Assembly: GCA_052390415.1 (NCBI GenBank)
Contig: JBQTGY010000024.1
Span: 1-26,235, forward strand
From: JANNWF01 sp052390415
Lineage (GTDB): Bacteria; Pseudomonadota; Gammaproteobacteria; Xanthomonadales; Xanthomonadaceae
DNA length: 26,235 nt
Direction of reading: 5' to 3'
A model generated the notes under the pieces. That model saw nothing but the letters and a program-made list of their open reading frames with translations, made no database searches and was not told where the DNA came from. This document shows, one piece after another, positions 1-7,684 of the stretch. How positions within the stretch are numbered: the first letter of the stretch is position 1; every line of letters starts with the position of its first letter. A program made the translations under genes and the position numbers.

Positions 1-957
1 GGGGTGGTACAGCCGCTGTTCCGGCGCGCCGACTGGGTGGGTCGGGGTACCCCGGCGCGTGTTCTGGATGGTTTGGGAATGGGGGTGCGCGGTCCACGGC
101 GCGACGCCCTGGTCGGCGATCTGGCGCCGCCGTCGATTCGCGGTGCCTGCTTCGGCCTGCGCCAGTCGATGGACACCGTGGGTGCCGTCCTCGGCCCCTT
201 GCTTGCGGTCGGATTGCTGTGGCTGTTCGCCGACGACATCCAGACCGTGCTCTGGTTCGCGGTGATCCCGGGCTTTTTGGCAGTGGCATTGCTCCTCGAG
301 GTCCCGGAGCCGAGCGACGCTGCACGCAAACCGGCCCGCTTGCCATTGAGCCGCGAAGGACTGGCGCGTTTGGGCCGCGGTTTCTGGTCGCTGGTGGCGC
401 TCGGCGCCGTCATCGCGCTGGGGCGCTTCAGCGAGGCCTTCCTGGTGCTGCGCGCTGCGGAGCGCGGCCTACCGATCACCTATGTGCCGCTCGTGTTGGT
501 GGTGATGAGCGGCGTGTATGCCTTGACTGCGTATCCCGCCGGCCGCCTTTCCGATCGGCTCCCGCGCCATTGGCTACTCGCGGTAGGCATGGCGGTGCTT
601 GCGGCCGCCGATGTCGCGCTGGCGCTTGCCGACGGCTACGCGCTGCTGTTCACAGGCATCGCGCTGTGGGGTCTGCACATGGGCCTGACTCAAGGCATCC
701 TCGCCAGCATGATCACCGACGCGTCTCCCGCCGCCTATCGCGGCACCGCGTTCGGTGTTTTCAACCTCGTCTGCGGCGCAGGGCTGTTGCTGGCCAGCGC
801 GGCGGCCGGCTTACTGTGGGATCAACACGGCGCCGCGATGGCGTTCTGGGCGGGAAGTGGCGTTGCGGCGATCGCGGCAGTCATGGCGCTTCTCTCGTCG
901 CACGGTGGAGCGCTGCGTGGCGTTCGGGGCTCCACATCGTCTACCTATGCTGTCTAG
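1..957 (+). CDS. MFS transporter, 5'-truncated by the window edge
   Basis: This is the C-terminal part, about 318 residues, of a major facilitator superfamily permease. It is open in frame from base 1 and ends at TAG 955-957, so the true start lies outside the window. The segment before residue 45 resembles the cytoplasmic loop motif of the family (D-R-x-G-K-G-x-R-x-x-P-R-D-A-L), but here it reads DGLGMGVRGPRRDAL, so the usual Arg and Lys are replaced by Gly and Met. About eight hydrophobic membrane segments follow. A second loop motif (AGRLSDRLPR) and the helix GTAFGVFNLVCGAGLLLAS are typical of sugar-phosphate or drug-efflux-like MFS proteins. The substrate cannot be read. The last residues (GVRGSTSSTYAV) are low-complexity, and the DNA turns AT-rich right after the stop, which may mark the edge of the accessory region. 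Confidence 0.85.
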   Translation, partial: GVVQPLFRRADWVGRGTPARVLDGLGMGVRGPRRDALVGDLAPPSIRGACFGLRQSMDTVGAVLGPLLAVGLLWLFADDIQTVLWFAVIPGFLAVALLLEVPEPSDAARKPARLPLSREGLARLGRGFWSLVALGAVIALGRFSEAFLVLRAAERGLPITYVPLVLVVMSGVYALTAYPAGRLSDRLPRHWLLAVGMAVLAAADVALALADGYALLFTGIALWGLHMGLTQGILASMITDASPAAYRGTAFGVFNLVCGAGLLLASAAAGLLWDQHGAAMAFWAGSGVAAIAAVMALLSSHGGALRGVRGSTSSTYAV

Positions 958-963
958 AAGTAG

Positions 964-979
964 TTTTACATTTTTACAT
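964..979. repeat. Exact tandem 8-bp repeat TTTTACAT x2
   Basis: TTTTACAT occurs twice back to back in the AT-rich spacer between the MFS gene and operon A. It lies just upstream of the candidate promoter at 997-1025. It could be a regulator half-site pair (operon A encodes its own XRE regulator) or an upstream promoter element; the sequence alone does not decide. Confidence 0.5.
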
Positions 980-996
980 CTTTAGTAGCATTGTAT

Positions 997-1025
997 TTGA
1001 CATGTTGACTGTTGAGCGCTACCTT
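997..1025 (+). promoter_or_regulatory. Candidate sigma70 promoter of operon A
   Basis: A perfect -35 box TTGACA (997-1002) is followed after 17 nt by TACCTT (1020-1025), which keeps the important T, A and final T of a -10 box. Transcription would start near 1032, giving a short leader that holds the strong Shine-Dalgarno AAGGAGG (1033-1039) 7 nt before ATG 1047. The surrounding 958-1010 stretch is far more AT-rich than the neighbouring genes. If this promoter is right, the in-frame upstream ATG at 1002 cannot be the start. Confidence 0.4.
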
Positions 1026-1046
1026 GTCGGACAAGGAGGCTACCCA

Positions 1047-1643
1047 ATGGCCGAAAACGAGATTCTCGACTTAGGACATAAGCGGCGATGGCTCCATACG
1101 CGGCGCGTCCTACGCGCCGACAGCTGCTCAGTGGACGATGTGCTGAACGCCGCGCAAGGAGACATTGAAGGGGTGTGCCGTCACCTCGCGGTCGCCCTGA
1201 GGAAGGGAGAGCCTTTGCGGATACTTCTTGAGCCGGCGCTTCGATCGTCTTCGGCCTCTCAGGCCGTCGTAGCCCAGTTTCAGGAGAAGCGGCTCGCAAT
1301 TGTGGTTCGCGACGTTATCAAGCTCTGCGGAAGCGCAGACCCATCGATCATTGCTGCGTTGTCAGCAAAGAAGATCGTAGAGGGCTTGGTCGAACAACTT
1401 GAGCTAAGGGCCGGACGCAACGCGGCGTTTCGATCGCTGGCCGCCCGCCGCGAGCTTGGTCAACAAGCGTCCCGCATGTTCGCGGATTATGAGGACGCAC
1501 TCCAATGCTCAATCGAATCATCGCTGAGAGGCACGCAGATAAAGCCCTTCAGGTCGTCACGGCAGAGAGTTTCCCGCCTGCCGCCGTCGCAGGTGGTCGC
1601 CCTGTCTGTTACCCGGCCAGTAGGCCATCATCATGCAACTTGA
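1047..1643 (+). CDS. Unrecognised 198-residue protein, first gene of operon A
   Basis: I do not recognise a family. The start is ATG 1047, chosen because AAGGAGG lies at 1033-1039 with ideal spacing; the open frame extends upstream over the MFS gene but lacks such a signal there. The protein looks mostly helical and is Arg/Ala/Leu rich, with a basic N-terminal segment (HKRRWLHTRR, residues 11-20), a predicted helical core around residues 28-165 and a basic, low-complexity C-terminal tail ending in His-His-His-Ala-Thr. No catalytic motif, membrane segment or signal peptide is visible. Its last 11 nt overlap the QueC-like gene, so the two are probably translationally coupled. In Qat and type IV CBASS systems a QueC-like enzyme works with partner proteins, and by position this protein could be the partner or substrate of the QueC-like enzyme. 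That is inference. Confidence 0.75.
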   Translation: MAENEILDLGHKRRWLHTRRVLRADSCSVDDVLNAAQGDIEGVCRHLAVALRKGEPLRILLEPALRSSSASQAVVAQFQEKRLAIVVRDVIKLCGSADPSIIAALSAKKIVEGLVEQLELRAGRNAAFRSLAARRELGQQASRMFADYEDALQCSIESSLRGTQIKPFRSSRQRVSRLPPSQVVALSVTRPVGHHHAT

Positions 1644-2994
1644 TCTCGAACCTATTGACGTCCGATACGTGGCTGGCCGCGTTGAGCTGTCAGGACCCAT
1701 CAATCAGTCACTGACCATCAAAGCTCAGGCGCTGATTCAACGATTGATGGAGAACGTCAGCCCGCGCGAATTGGACCTGATTTGCGTGGCGGGCGGCGTC
1801 TATGCAATCGACCGCGTCTTTGTGAGGGGGCGCTCCGAAAGCAACGACACGGGAATCCGAACCTTTGCTGTTCGCTTCTATGTTGAAGACATTGCGTACT
1901 GGAACCAGCAGTCGATCTGCGACCAGTTGGCTGAGCTTCTCCATTTCTTGACGGGTGACTGCTGGCTTCTGAGCTTCGCGGCCGACTCAAGGCCTTTAGG
2001 TCACGCCGAGCAATCCATTCTGGACCTGCCGAGGTCCACCCGCCCGGAAAGAATTGCCCTCTATAGCGGCGGCCTTGACTCGGCAGCCGGCCTAGCCTGC
2101 CGGATTATTGATGACCCAAAACCGCTCTTGCTTCTGACTATCGGCCACCAAACGGCGATTAGGCGATCGTGCGTAGACCAGATACGAGCGCTGAAGCATG
2201 TTCTAGCCCCTGCAGGGGCAAACATCTTCCACGCCTCCTTCGTTGCGCACCTCAACCATGCGAAGCGCATGCGGGATCAAGAGAAGAGCCAGCGCGCCAG
2301 ATCGTTCCTCTTCTGCGCGATGGCGGCATTGGTAGCGTCAACGTGGCGGATATCCACGATCGAACTGTTTGAAAATGGCGCAGGTGCGATAAACCTCCCG
2401 CTGGCATCAGGCTCGCTCACGGGTGGAATGACTACCCGAGGAAGTCACCCCACGTTTTTGCAGATGATGTCACGGCTGTCAACGTCACTGTTCGACTACT
2501 CGCTCAGCTTCTCGCTTCCTTATCTAGAACTGACCAAGGCGGCAATGCTCAAGCGGATCGCACGGGTTCCAAAGCTCGACCGCTGGCTACACATGTCGCG
2601 ATCCTGCATTCATACGTCCATCAGAGAGTCCGGCATCCATCACTGTGGCATATGCCCTGCGTGCATCGAACGGCGCCAAGCGTTCTATGCAGCCGGAATT
2701 CATGAGCCCATTTCGCAGTACTGCAAAGATGTGTTTACCGACGCAGATGCGCTGAGAGACGACTATCTGAGAGCCTACTTGGACAACGCAGTTGCCTGGA
2801 CCACCGGGGACGCTGCGCCTGCGCATCGCCTGAAGGATCACTGCGCCATAACTGAGTTAACCGGACTCGATGTCGACCTCCACCGCCTGCACCAACTCCA
2901 TGCTCTCGAGACGCTAGCGACCTTTGGTCACCTGCTGGGAAGCGAGAACCCGGATCCCGCACGCGCGAACTGCTCACCTAGAGTTGCGGCATGA
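1633..2994 (+). CDS. QueC-like PP-loop ATPase, QatC/Cap9-type
   Basis: A 453-residue protein of the 7-cyano-7-deazaguanine synthase (QueC) superfamily. The PP-loop SGGLDS is at residues 145-150, and the Zn site has four cysteines: C325, then C338, C341 and C344 in HHCGICPACIERR. Between them lie RSFLF (223-227), ENG (247-249) and a Gly/Thr-rich stretch ending TTRGSHPTF (267-275), which I associate with the defence branch of the family (QatC, type IV CBASS Cap9) rather than housekeeping QueC. It also has an N-terminal extension of about 135 residues and a C-terminal tail of about 100, roughly double the size of housekeeping QueC. No other queuosine genes are nearby, which argues against a tRNA role. 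The defence-branch enzymes are reported to attach deazaguanine-type bases to protein; activity on this operon's proteins is inference. It overlaps the genes on both sides (11 nt and ATGA). Confidence 0.85.
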   Translation: MQLDLEPIDVRYVAGRVELSGPINQSLTIKAQALIQRLMENVSPRELDLICVAGGVYAIDRVFVRGRSESNDTGIRTFAVRFYVEDIAYWNQQSICDQLAELLHFLTGDCWLLSFAADSRPLGHAEQSILDLPRSTRPERIALYSGGLDSAAGLACRIIDDPKPLLLLTIGHQTAIRRSCVDQIRALKHVLAPAGANIFHASFVAHLNHAKRMRDQEKSQRARSFLFCAMAALVASTWRISTIELFENGAGAINLPLASGSLTGGMTTRGSHPTFLQMMSRLSTSLFDYSLSFSLPYLELTKAAMLKRIARVPKLDRWLHMSRSCIHTSIRESGIHHCGICPACIERRQAFYAAGIHEPISQYCKDVFTDADALRDDYLRAYLDNAVAWTTGDAAPAHRLKDHCAITELTGLDVDLHRLHQLHALETLATFGHLLGSENPDPARANCSPRVAA

Positions 2995-4190
2995 GCGCTC
3001 TTTCTGACCGCATTGTTGCTGCGCGCAAAGCAGCTGGAATCTCACAGGAAGCGGCTGCTCGCAATCTATCCATCAGCCGGCCAACGTACATTTCGATCGA
3101 GAAGGGCGTTCGCGAGGTCAAGCCTCGCGAGATGGTGCTCCTCGCGGATTTGTTCAACACCTCGGTTTCCGCTCTCTTGCGTCAAGGTGCGCCCGCCGTA
3201 GGGGCACCTCATCTACGTAGTCAGTTGTCTAAGTCCCAGGGCGATGTCGCTGTCTTGGACGCAGTCGACAAGCTCGCCGCGTTCGTAGACGACTATCAGT
3301 TCCTGTTGCAGCGAGCGGGCTCGCACCTCGCGCCCGTGACTCAACCCCGACAAAGTGTGCAGAGCGAACGTTCGATCGAACTGGTTGCCCGTCGCGCCGC
3401 TGAGAGTGAACGCGCGAGATTGGGATTGGGAGATCGGGATCCTGTTGGAAATCTCAGGAAGACGCTGGATGAAGTCGGCGTTCACGTCTTTGTCGATGCC
3501 CTCGATTCAAAGCTTGCGGGGCTCTACGCGTACGTTCCGGATTTCGGCTACTGCATTCTCGTCAACCGCAAGCACCCAATCGAGAGAATGCGATGGACCG
3601 TCGCTCACGAGTATGGGCATTTTCTGTTCGATAGAGACGAACCTGGCATCGACTACCTCGCCACGCCTCAACGCAAGCCCCTCAGTGAACGTCGAGCCGA
3701 TGCATTTGCGGCGAACTTCCTGATGCCGGCATCGGGGATCTGGCGTCAGTTTGAGGAGTGCAAGGCACTTACTGGCGACGTAAAGGTTGGAGACCTGTGC
3801 CGCATTGCCGATGTCTACGGAGTTTCACTGATGGCAGTTACGCTTCGTATGGAGGATCTTGGACTCGTCAGCAAGGGTACCTGGGACTACATCAAGTCAA
3901 CCGGGGCCAAGATCCAGGACTTGAAGCGCGAGGCAGGCATAGATCAAAGCTCCAACGTTGAGAGCATCGAGACCTTTCCAGAGCGATACATCATCTTGGC
4001 AATAGAGGCATGGAAGGACGACCATATAACGACGGCACAGTTCGCTAAGCTCCTACGAAGGTCGCCCATTGAGGCGCGCGAAATTGCAGCAAAGCGATCC
4101 CAATCCGCCGACGACACAGGGGAACATGCGGAAGTCTTCAGCGTCAGTCTGAACGCCTCCGTCCTCGAGAGGCCGCACTCCAACGCATGA
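2991..4190 (+). CDS. XRE-family regulator fused to ImmA/IrrE metallopeptidase
   Basis: A 399-residue two-domain protein. Residues 5-65 form an XRE helix-turn-helix (ARKAAGISQEAAARNLSISRPTYISIEKG). A spacer of about 80 residues follows, then an ImmA/IrrE (COG2856) zinc peptidase domain with HEYGH at 206-210 and the third-ligand helix ERRADAFAANFLMP starting at E233. A helical tail of about 130 residues has no motif I recognise. In known ImmA/IrrE proteins the peptidase cleaves a repressor or an inhibitor after a stress signal. Its start overlaps the QueC-like stop by ATGA, and its stop overlaps the PIN gene the same way. The likely job is autorepression of the operon and control of the PIN nuclease; cleavage of another operon protein is possible. 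The domain calls are firm, the role is inference. Confidence 0.92.
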   Translation: MSALSDRIVAARKAAGISQEAAARNLSISRPTYISIEKGVREVKPREMVLLADLFNTSVSALLRQGAPAVGAPHLRSQLSKSQGDVAVLDAVDKLAAFVDDYQFLLQRAGSHLAPVTQPRQSVQSERSIELVARRAAESERARLGLGDRDPVGNLRKTLDEVGVHVFVDALDSKLAGLYAYVPDFGYCILVNRKHPIERMRWTVAHEYGHFLFDRDEPGIDYLATPQRKPLSERRADAFAANFLMPASGIWRQFEECKALTGDVKVGDLCRIADVYGVSLMAVTLRMEDLGLVSKGTWDYIKSTGAKIQDLKREAGIDQSSNVESIETFPERYIILAIEAWKDDHITTAQFAKLLRRSPIEAREIAAKRSQSADDTGEHAEVFSVSLNASVLERPHSNA

Positions 4191-4744
4191 GAGGCTACAT
4201 TCTTGATTGCTGTACGCTGTTGAATCTCTACTGCGGCTGGGGCGGCATTCGAGAATTGTCGTCTGTCCTAGGCCCATGGACGATTGGCCAGCGAGCTTTG
4301 AGCGAAGCTCAATACGCAAGGGACTTCTCGGGCGATGGAATCATCAAGGCCATACCCTTGGGCCCTGAGTCCATCCTGGAGCAGCACGCCATTTCCGTTT
4401 TCAGTGTTGAGTCGGACAGCGAAATCGAGCTCTTCGTCGAGATGGCCAATCGCCTGGATGACGGAGAAGCGGAATGCATTGCCCTTGCGGCAGAGCGGTC
4501 GCTCACGTTGTGCACCGATGAAAGGCTTGCGCAGAACGAGGCTGCCGCGCGGGGGATCGAGATCGCCACAACCCCGCAGATTCTGGAAGCGTGGGCATCC
4601 GCTAGTCCTTCGCGCAGAGAGCAGCTCCCCAGCATCGTCTCGCGCATAGAGATTCTCGCCCGGTTCACGCCTCACAGATCTAGCCCGCACCTCGATTGGT
4701 GGCGAAGTCAGCGTATTGATGCGCAAAAGTTCATAGGAGAGTAA
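4187..4744 (+). CDS. PIN-domain ribonuclease-like protein
   Basis: A 185-residue protein with the PIN-fold acidic tetrad in the expected order: D7 (YILDCCTLLNL), E40 (ALSEAQY), E94 or E96 in DDGEAECIALA (91-101), and D111 (LCTDERLA). PIN proteins are Mg-dependent RNases and common toxin or effector modules. It is the last gene of operon A, sharing ATGA (4187-4190) with the Xre/ImmA gene and ending at TAA 4742-4744. Xre-ImmA genes followed by a PIN-like gene are known toxin-antitoxin-like pairs, so here the PIN is probably the effector, held in check by the upstream protein. A C-terminal tail of about 45 residues beyond the PIN core (SRIEILARF to HLDWWRSQR) is unassigned. No Shine-Dalgarno is needed, given the coupling. 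Confidence 0.85.
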   Translation: MRGYILDCCTLLNLYCGWGGIRELSSVLGPWTIGQRALSEAQYARDFSGDGIIKAIPLGPESILEQHAISVFSVESDSEIELFVEMANRLDDGEAECIALAAERSLTLCTDERLAQNEAAARGIEIATTPQILEAWASASPSRREQLPSIVSRIEILARFTPHRSSPHLDWWRSQRIDAQKFIGE

Positions 4745-4927
4745 CAATTGGCCGGCGAAGCCCACGAGCGTCACTTGAGCGCGATCTCGGGCAGCGCGAA
4801 GGACTCGTCTTGCCGGGGCGCCGAGAAGGCCGGCTACCTTGCGGGTTCCGCTTGGTGCAGTCGGCGCTTCAGTTTCGACAGCGCCCCCACGCCCGTGCTG
4901 CTAGTGCCACCAACATAAGGATGCCCG

Positions 4928-5833
4928 GTGAACGAGGACGAGATCCGCGAGCTGTATTTCGCACTCGCTCGAGTCGAGCGTGATCCGGCAGCCGACGGCA
5001 AACGATTGGCCCAGATGGCAGCGGAGTGTACCGCCCGCCTGGCCGACCCTGATCGCCAGGAGCACTGGCGAGATGATTTCGATAACTGCTTCCACGCCAT
5101 CGCTGCTTCATCAGCCTTGCTCGTGTCCGCCCTCACTCAGTGGCTGACGCGCCCTGAGTTTCTGCCGTTGGCGATGGCGCTTCTGGATCACATCTCGCGC
5201 AATACGCTGACCCGGGCCGTGCCGCTGGACTTGCCCATCGCGGGGGTTCCGGTGGAACAAGCTGTTCTGGTGGCTTACCGCCTGTGCGCTCGCTTCACGC
5301 CTCCGGCATTTTCCCTCGGTTGGTTGCTCAGCTTGGCGCGTGACTATCCGAACGTCCCAGTCGTCACCACCGCGGTCGATACGTTGCTCGCCCACCATGC
5401 CGAGGAGTACCTGCGCGGTACGCACGCACTGCTCACGGCCGAAGTGTCTGCCTTTCAGCAACTGCCCGTGGTCCAGGCTATGGCGCCCCGTCTGACGCAA
5501 CAAGTTGCGGATGAAGCAGTGGGTCCCAGGCTTCGCGAGCTCGAAATGACACCAACCATGCGGTTACAGCAAGCCGGTCTGAAGCGTTCCGAGCAGCGGG
5601 ACATTGAGCGCCGCTCGCGCGCGGGTAGCGTGCTGACGCTAATCGCAACGCAGCAACGCGTGAAGTACGCTACCCGCGTAGCGTTGCCAATCATTGACGG
5701 TGACGACGTGCGTGAAGCCCCCTTAGCAATGGCCGGGCATCGGCTCGCCATCGAACTGCCGCTATCCGAACTCACTGATCCCTTGTTTGGCCATTGGCGC
5801 CGTAGGCAGCTTTGGCGAGGACCGGCGCAATGA
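4928..5833 (+). CDS. Unrecognised 301-residue helical protein, first gene of operon B
   Basis: No family recognised. The start is GTG 4928, supported by AAGGA at 4917-4921 with 6-nt spacing; no in-frame ATG lies nearby. The protein is predicted almost wholly helical up to about residue 240, rich in Leu/Ala with acidic and basic patches, and could be a HEAT-like or coiled scaffold. The last 60 residues change character, with short beta-like segments around VKYATRVALPI and HRLAIELPLSELTDPLFGHWRRRQLWRG. No catalytic motif, signal peptide or membrane segment is seen. Its stop TGA 5831-5833 overlaps the ATG of the next gene, so both are surely made together. By context it may be a sensor, adaptor or inhibitor for the nuclease-type proteins downstream. 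The 183 bp before it (4745-4927) contain no gene, and I could not find a convincing promoter there. Confidence 0.75.
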   Translation: MNEDEIRELYFALARVERDPAADGKRLAQMAAECTARLADPDRQEHWRDDFDNCFHAIAASSALLVSALTQWLTRPEFLPLAMALLDHISRNTLTRAVPLDLPIAGVPVEQAVLVAYRLCARFTPPAFSLGWLLSLARDYPNVPVVTTAVDTLLAHHAEEYLRGTHALLTAEVSAFQQLPVVQAMAPRLTQQVADEAVGPRLRELEMTPTMRLQQAGLKRSEQRDIERRSRAGSVLTLIATQQRVKYATRVALPIIDGDDVREAPLAMAGHRLAIELPLSELTDPLFGHWRRRQLWRGPAQ

Positions 5834-7581
5834 GCCTTCGCGTAGTTCTGACGCACTACTTGGAAAGCCTGCGTGAGCGTAACGAACTCGACGCATTGCT
5901 CCCGGAGATCGTGGTCGCCATGGGCCATTCAGTCATCAGCCGACCCCAAGTCGGAGTGGCTCAAGGTGGCGTCGACCTAGTATCGGTATTCGCCCCGGAT
6001 GGTGTCCACCGGGAAATCCACCTCTGGATTTTGAAGTTCGGCGATGTGGGCCGTGCCGATATGCTCGCGGGTGTACAAGCTATCGACCCTTCGGTTCGAG
6101 AAGCGTGCGTGACATTTGTTCCGCACCGTCTCGATGCCCATCTACGCGCGCTTCCGATTCACATCGTAGTCGTCTCGAACGGCGAACTGCGCCAAGAGGC
6201 GCGCGACGCGTGGACGGGACTGGTCGATCAGATCCGTACTCAACACGGCCACGACGTCGAGTTTTGGGGAATGGACCAGCTCACGCCCCTAATCGAGACA
6301 CACCTGTTCGATGAAGGACTGCTGCTGGGTTCCGCCAAAGGCCATCTGCACGCCGCGCTCGCAGGTCTGGACGAGACTGAAACCTCTGTGCGACGGTTCA
6401 TTCGCTTCGTGAATCAGTGCGTGACGCCTCCGGGTGCAGGAGGGTCACGCGGCGCGGCGGCCCGCGAGCAGGATTTCCTCCGAAGATGCGGGGCGGCCGC
6501 AATGGGATACGGCATCTTGCTGGTATGGGGTCGAGCTGAGAGCAACCTCAAGCCCGGGGTAATCTGCGGCGAGTATCTTCTGCTGCGTCTGTGGAGTTCG
6601 GCTGTCGAAGCTGGACGACAGGGAGATGAGGCCGTTCTCACCCGTCTCCAGGCGATCGCGACACTGCACGTCCACGCGCTCAACGACTACTTCGAGAAGG
6701 TCGGCCCGACTCTGCTGTCGCGGCGCCAACTGACTCGCTATCGTTGGAACCACGTGTTCTACGCACAGCTGCTGTTCGAGGAATTGGGGCGCCTATCGAC
6801 GCTGCTGTTGCTGATGCAGCACCTGGCGGCGCCTCGGGACGTGCGGCAGCAACTCCGCGACATTCTCATTTCGCTTTTCAACTCTCATGTCGCACTCCTG
6901 CGTCCCGTCTTGGATGATCAAAGCATTGATCTTTCGCTTTTGTTTGCCGCTCTGCTCGGCGAAGGCGATGGTGCCAATGTGGCGCAGATCGTGCGCGGGC
7001 TCGTGCTGACCTTGCGTCGCACACTGGACACGCCCGACTTCCTGCCAGTGGATTCGGATCTGCTGGAGGACGCAATTGCCGCCCAAATCAATCATGACGT
7101 TGAGCCCCGAACGTTCTTCGAGCTCTCGACGCTCATTCCGATGCTGGGTTGCGTGGCGGCGTTACTCGGCGAAGAGTCACTTCTCACAGACCTGCGCGCC
7201 CTCGCGCCGCGACTGGAGGATGTGTCGCTCGAGCAGTGGTGGCCCACTGCGGCGCTGGAGACTTTTACCGGCGGTCCGGGCGACCTAAATTCCGTGGGCG
7301 TGTCACGTCTGCTAGCTGGCTTCCGGGCTTCTGCGGAGGAGCAAGCGGCGATCGACCGAACCCCGCCGGAGGGTGCACCTTATGCCGATGCGTTTTGCTG
7401 GCATGGCTCATCGTGGGAGGTTCTAGTTGCGTTATCAGCGCGCCTGCACCGACATCCTGTCCCGACCTGGTTTTTGGCCCAGGCGGCTCGGGGGTGGGCA
7501 GCACCAGACGACGCAAATGGACACGCCGCAGGTGACCCGCCTGCGGACGATTGGCGGGCACCCCCTGTTCCTGCCGCTTAA
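5830..7581 (+). CDS. Protein with restriction-endonuclease-like N-terminal domain
   Basis: A 583-residue protein, with start ATG 5830 in an ATGA overlap preferred over the in-frame TTG at 5812. Residues about 20-165 look like an Mrr/PD-(D/E)xK fold: a helix (LLPEIVVAMG), then GGVDL with D49, a strand (HLWILKFGD) with K69, and then the distal IHIVVVSNGEL ... ARDAWTGLVD ... VEFWGMDQLTPLIE, which closely resembles the end of Mrr-type domains. The residue two before K69 is Ile67 where active enzymes usually have Glu or Gln, so catalysis is doubtful. Residues 190-555 are helical and not assigned. The C-terminal end (from about residue 555) is Pro/Ala/Asp rich and unlike the rest; a second reading frame continues to 7726, so a frameshift near 7500 cannot be excluded. 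It is probably cytosolic and acts with the genes on each side. Confidence 0.78.
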   Translation: MSLRVVLTHYLESLRERNELDALLPEIVVAMGHSVISRPQVGVAQGGVDLVSVFAPDGVHREIHLWILKFGDVGRADMLAGVQAIDPSVREACVTFVPHRLDAHLRALPIHIVVVSNGELRQEARDAWTGLVDQIRTQHGHDVEFWGMDQLTPLIETHLFDEGLLLGSAKGHLHAALAGLDETETSVRRFIRFVNQCVTPPGAGGSRGAAAREQDFLRRCGAAAMGYGILLVWGRAESNLKPGVICGEYLLLRLWSSAVEAGRQGDEAVLTRLQAIATLHVHALNDYFEKVGPTLLSRRQLTRYRWNHVFYAQLLFEELGRLSTLLLLMQHLAAPRDVRQQLRDILISLFNSHVALLRPVLDDQSIDLSLLFAALLGEGDGANVAQIVRGLVLTLRRTLDTPDFLPVDSDLLEDAIAAQINHDVEPRTFFELSTLIPMLGCVAALLGEESLLTDLRALAPRLEDVSLEQWWPTAALETFTGGPGDLNSVGVSRLLAGFRASAEEQAAIDRTPPEGAPYADAFCWHGSSWEVLVALSARLHRHPVPTWFLAQAARGWAAPDDANGHAAGDPPADDWRAPPVPAA

Positions 7582-7651
7582 AGGCAGCAATCGGCGTTGG
7601 AACAGCGATTGGTCGAGCGCATCGCGAGAACCATCGCAATCTGAGACAACA

Positions 7652-7684
7652 CCGGCTCCTAAGGAGTCTCCCAATGGGAGCCGG
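7652..7684 (+). promoter_or_regulatory. Nested hairpin in the leader of the STAND-nuclease gene
   Basis: CCGGCTCC (7652-7659) pairs perfectly with GGAGCCGG (7677-7684). The 17-nt loop holds a second small palindrome, GGAGTCTCC (7663-7671), that covers a Shine-Dalgarno-like TAAGGAG (7660-7666). Seven nt later comes ATG 7674, opening a five-codon reading frame (M-G-A-G-T, stop 7689-7691) that overlaps a second mini-frame (7688-7726). No T-run follows, so it is not a standard terminator. It may be a translational control leader or a protein-binding RNA. The whole 7582-7758 stretch holds no other gene. Confidence 0.55.

Noticed and set aside
219..1046. Upstream extension of the first operon A frame across the MFS gene
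   Set aside because: Arg-rich shadow composition before 1047; the good ribosome site at 1033-1039 marks the true start.
900..1050. Attachment-site copy of the tRNA-Arg 3' end
   Set aside because: I searched by eye for the tRNA 3' segment near the left island edge and found no convincing match.
1633..2994. Housekeeping queC for queuosine synthesis
   Set aside because: The protein is about twice the usual length, has defence-branch motifs and no queD/queE/queF nearby.
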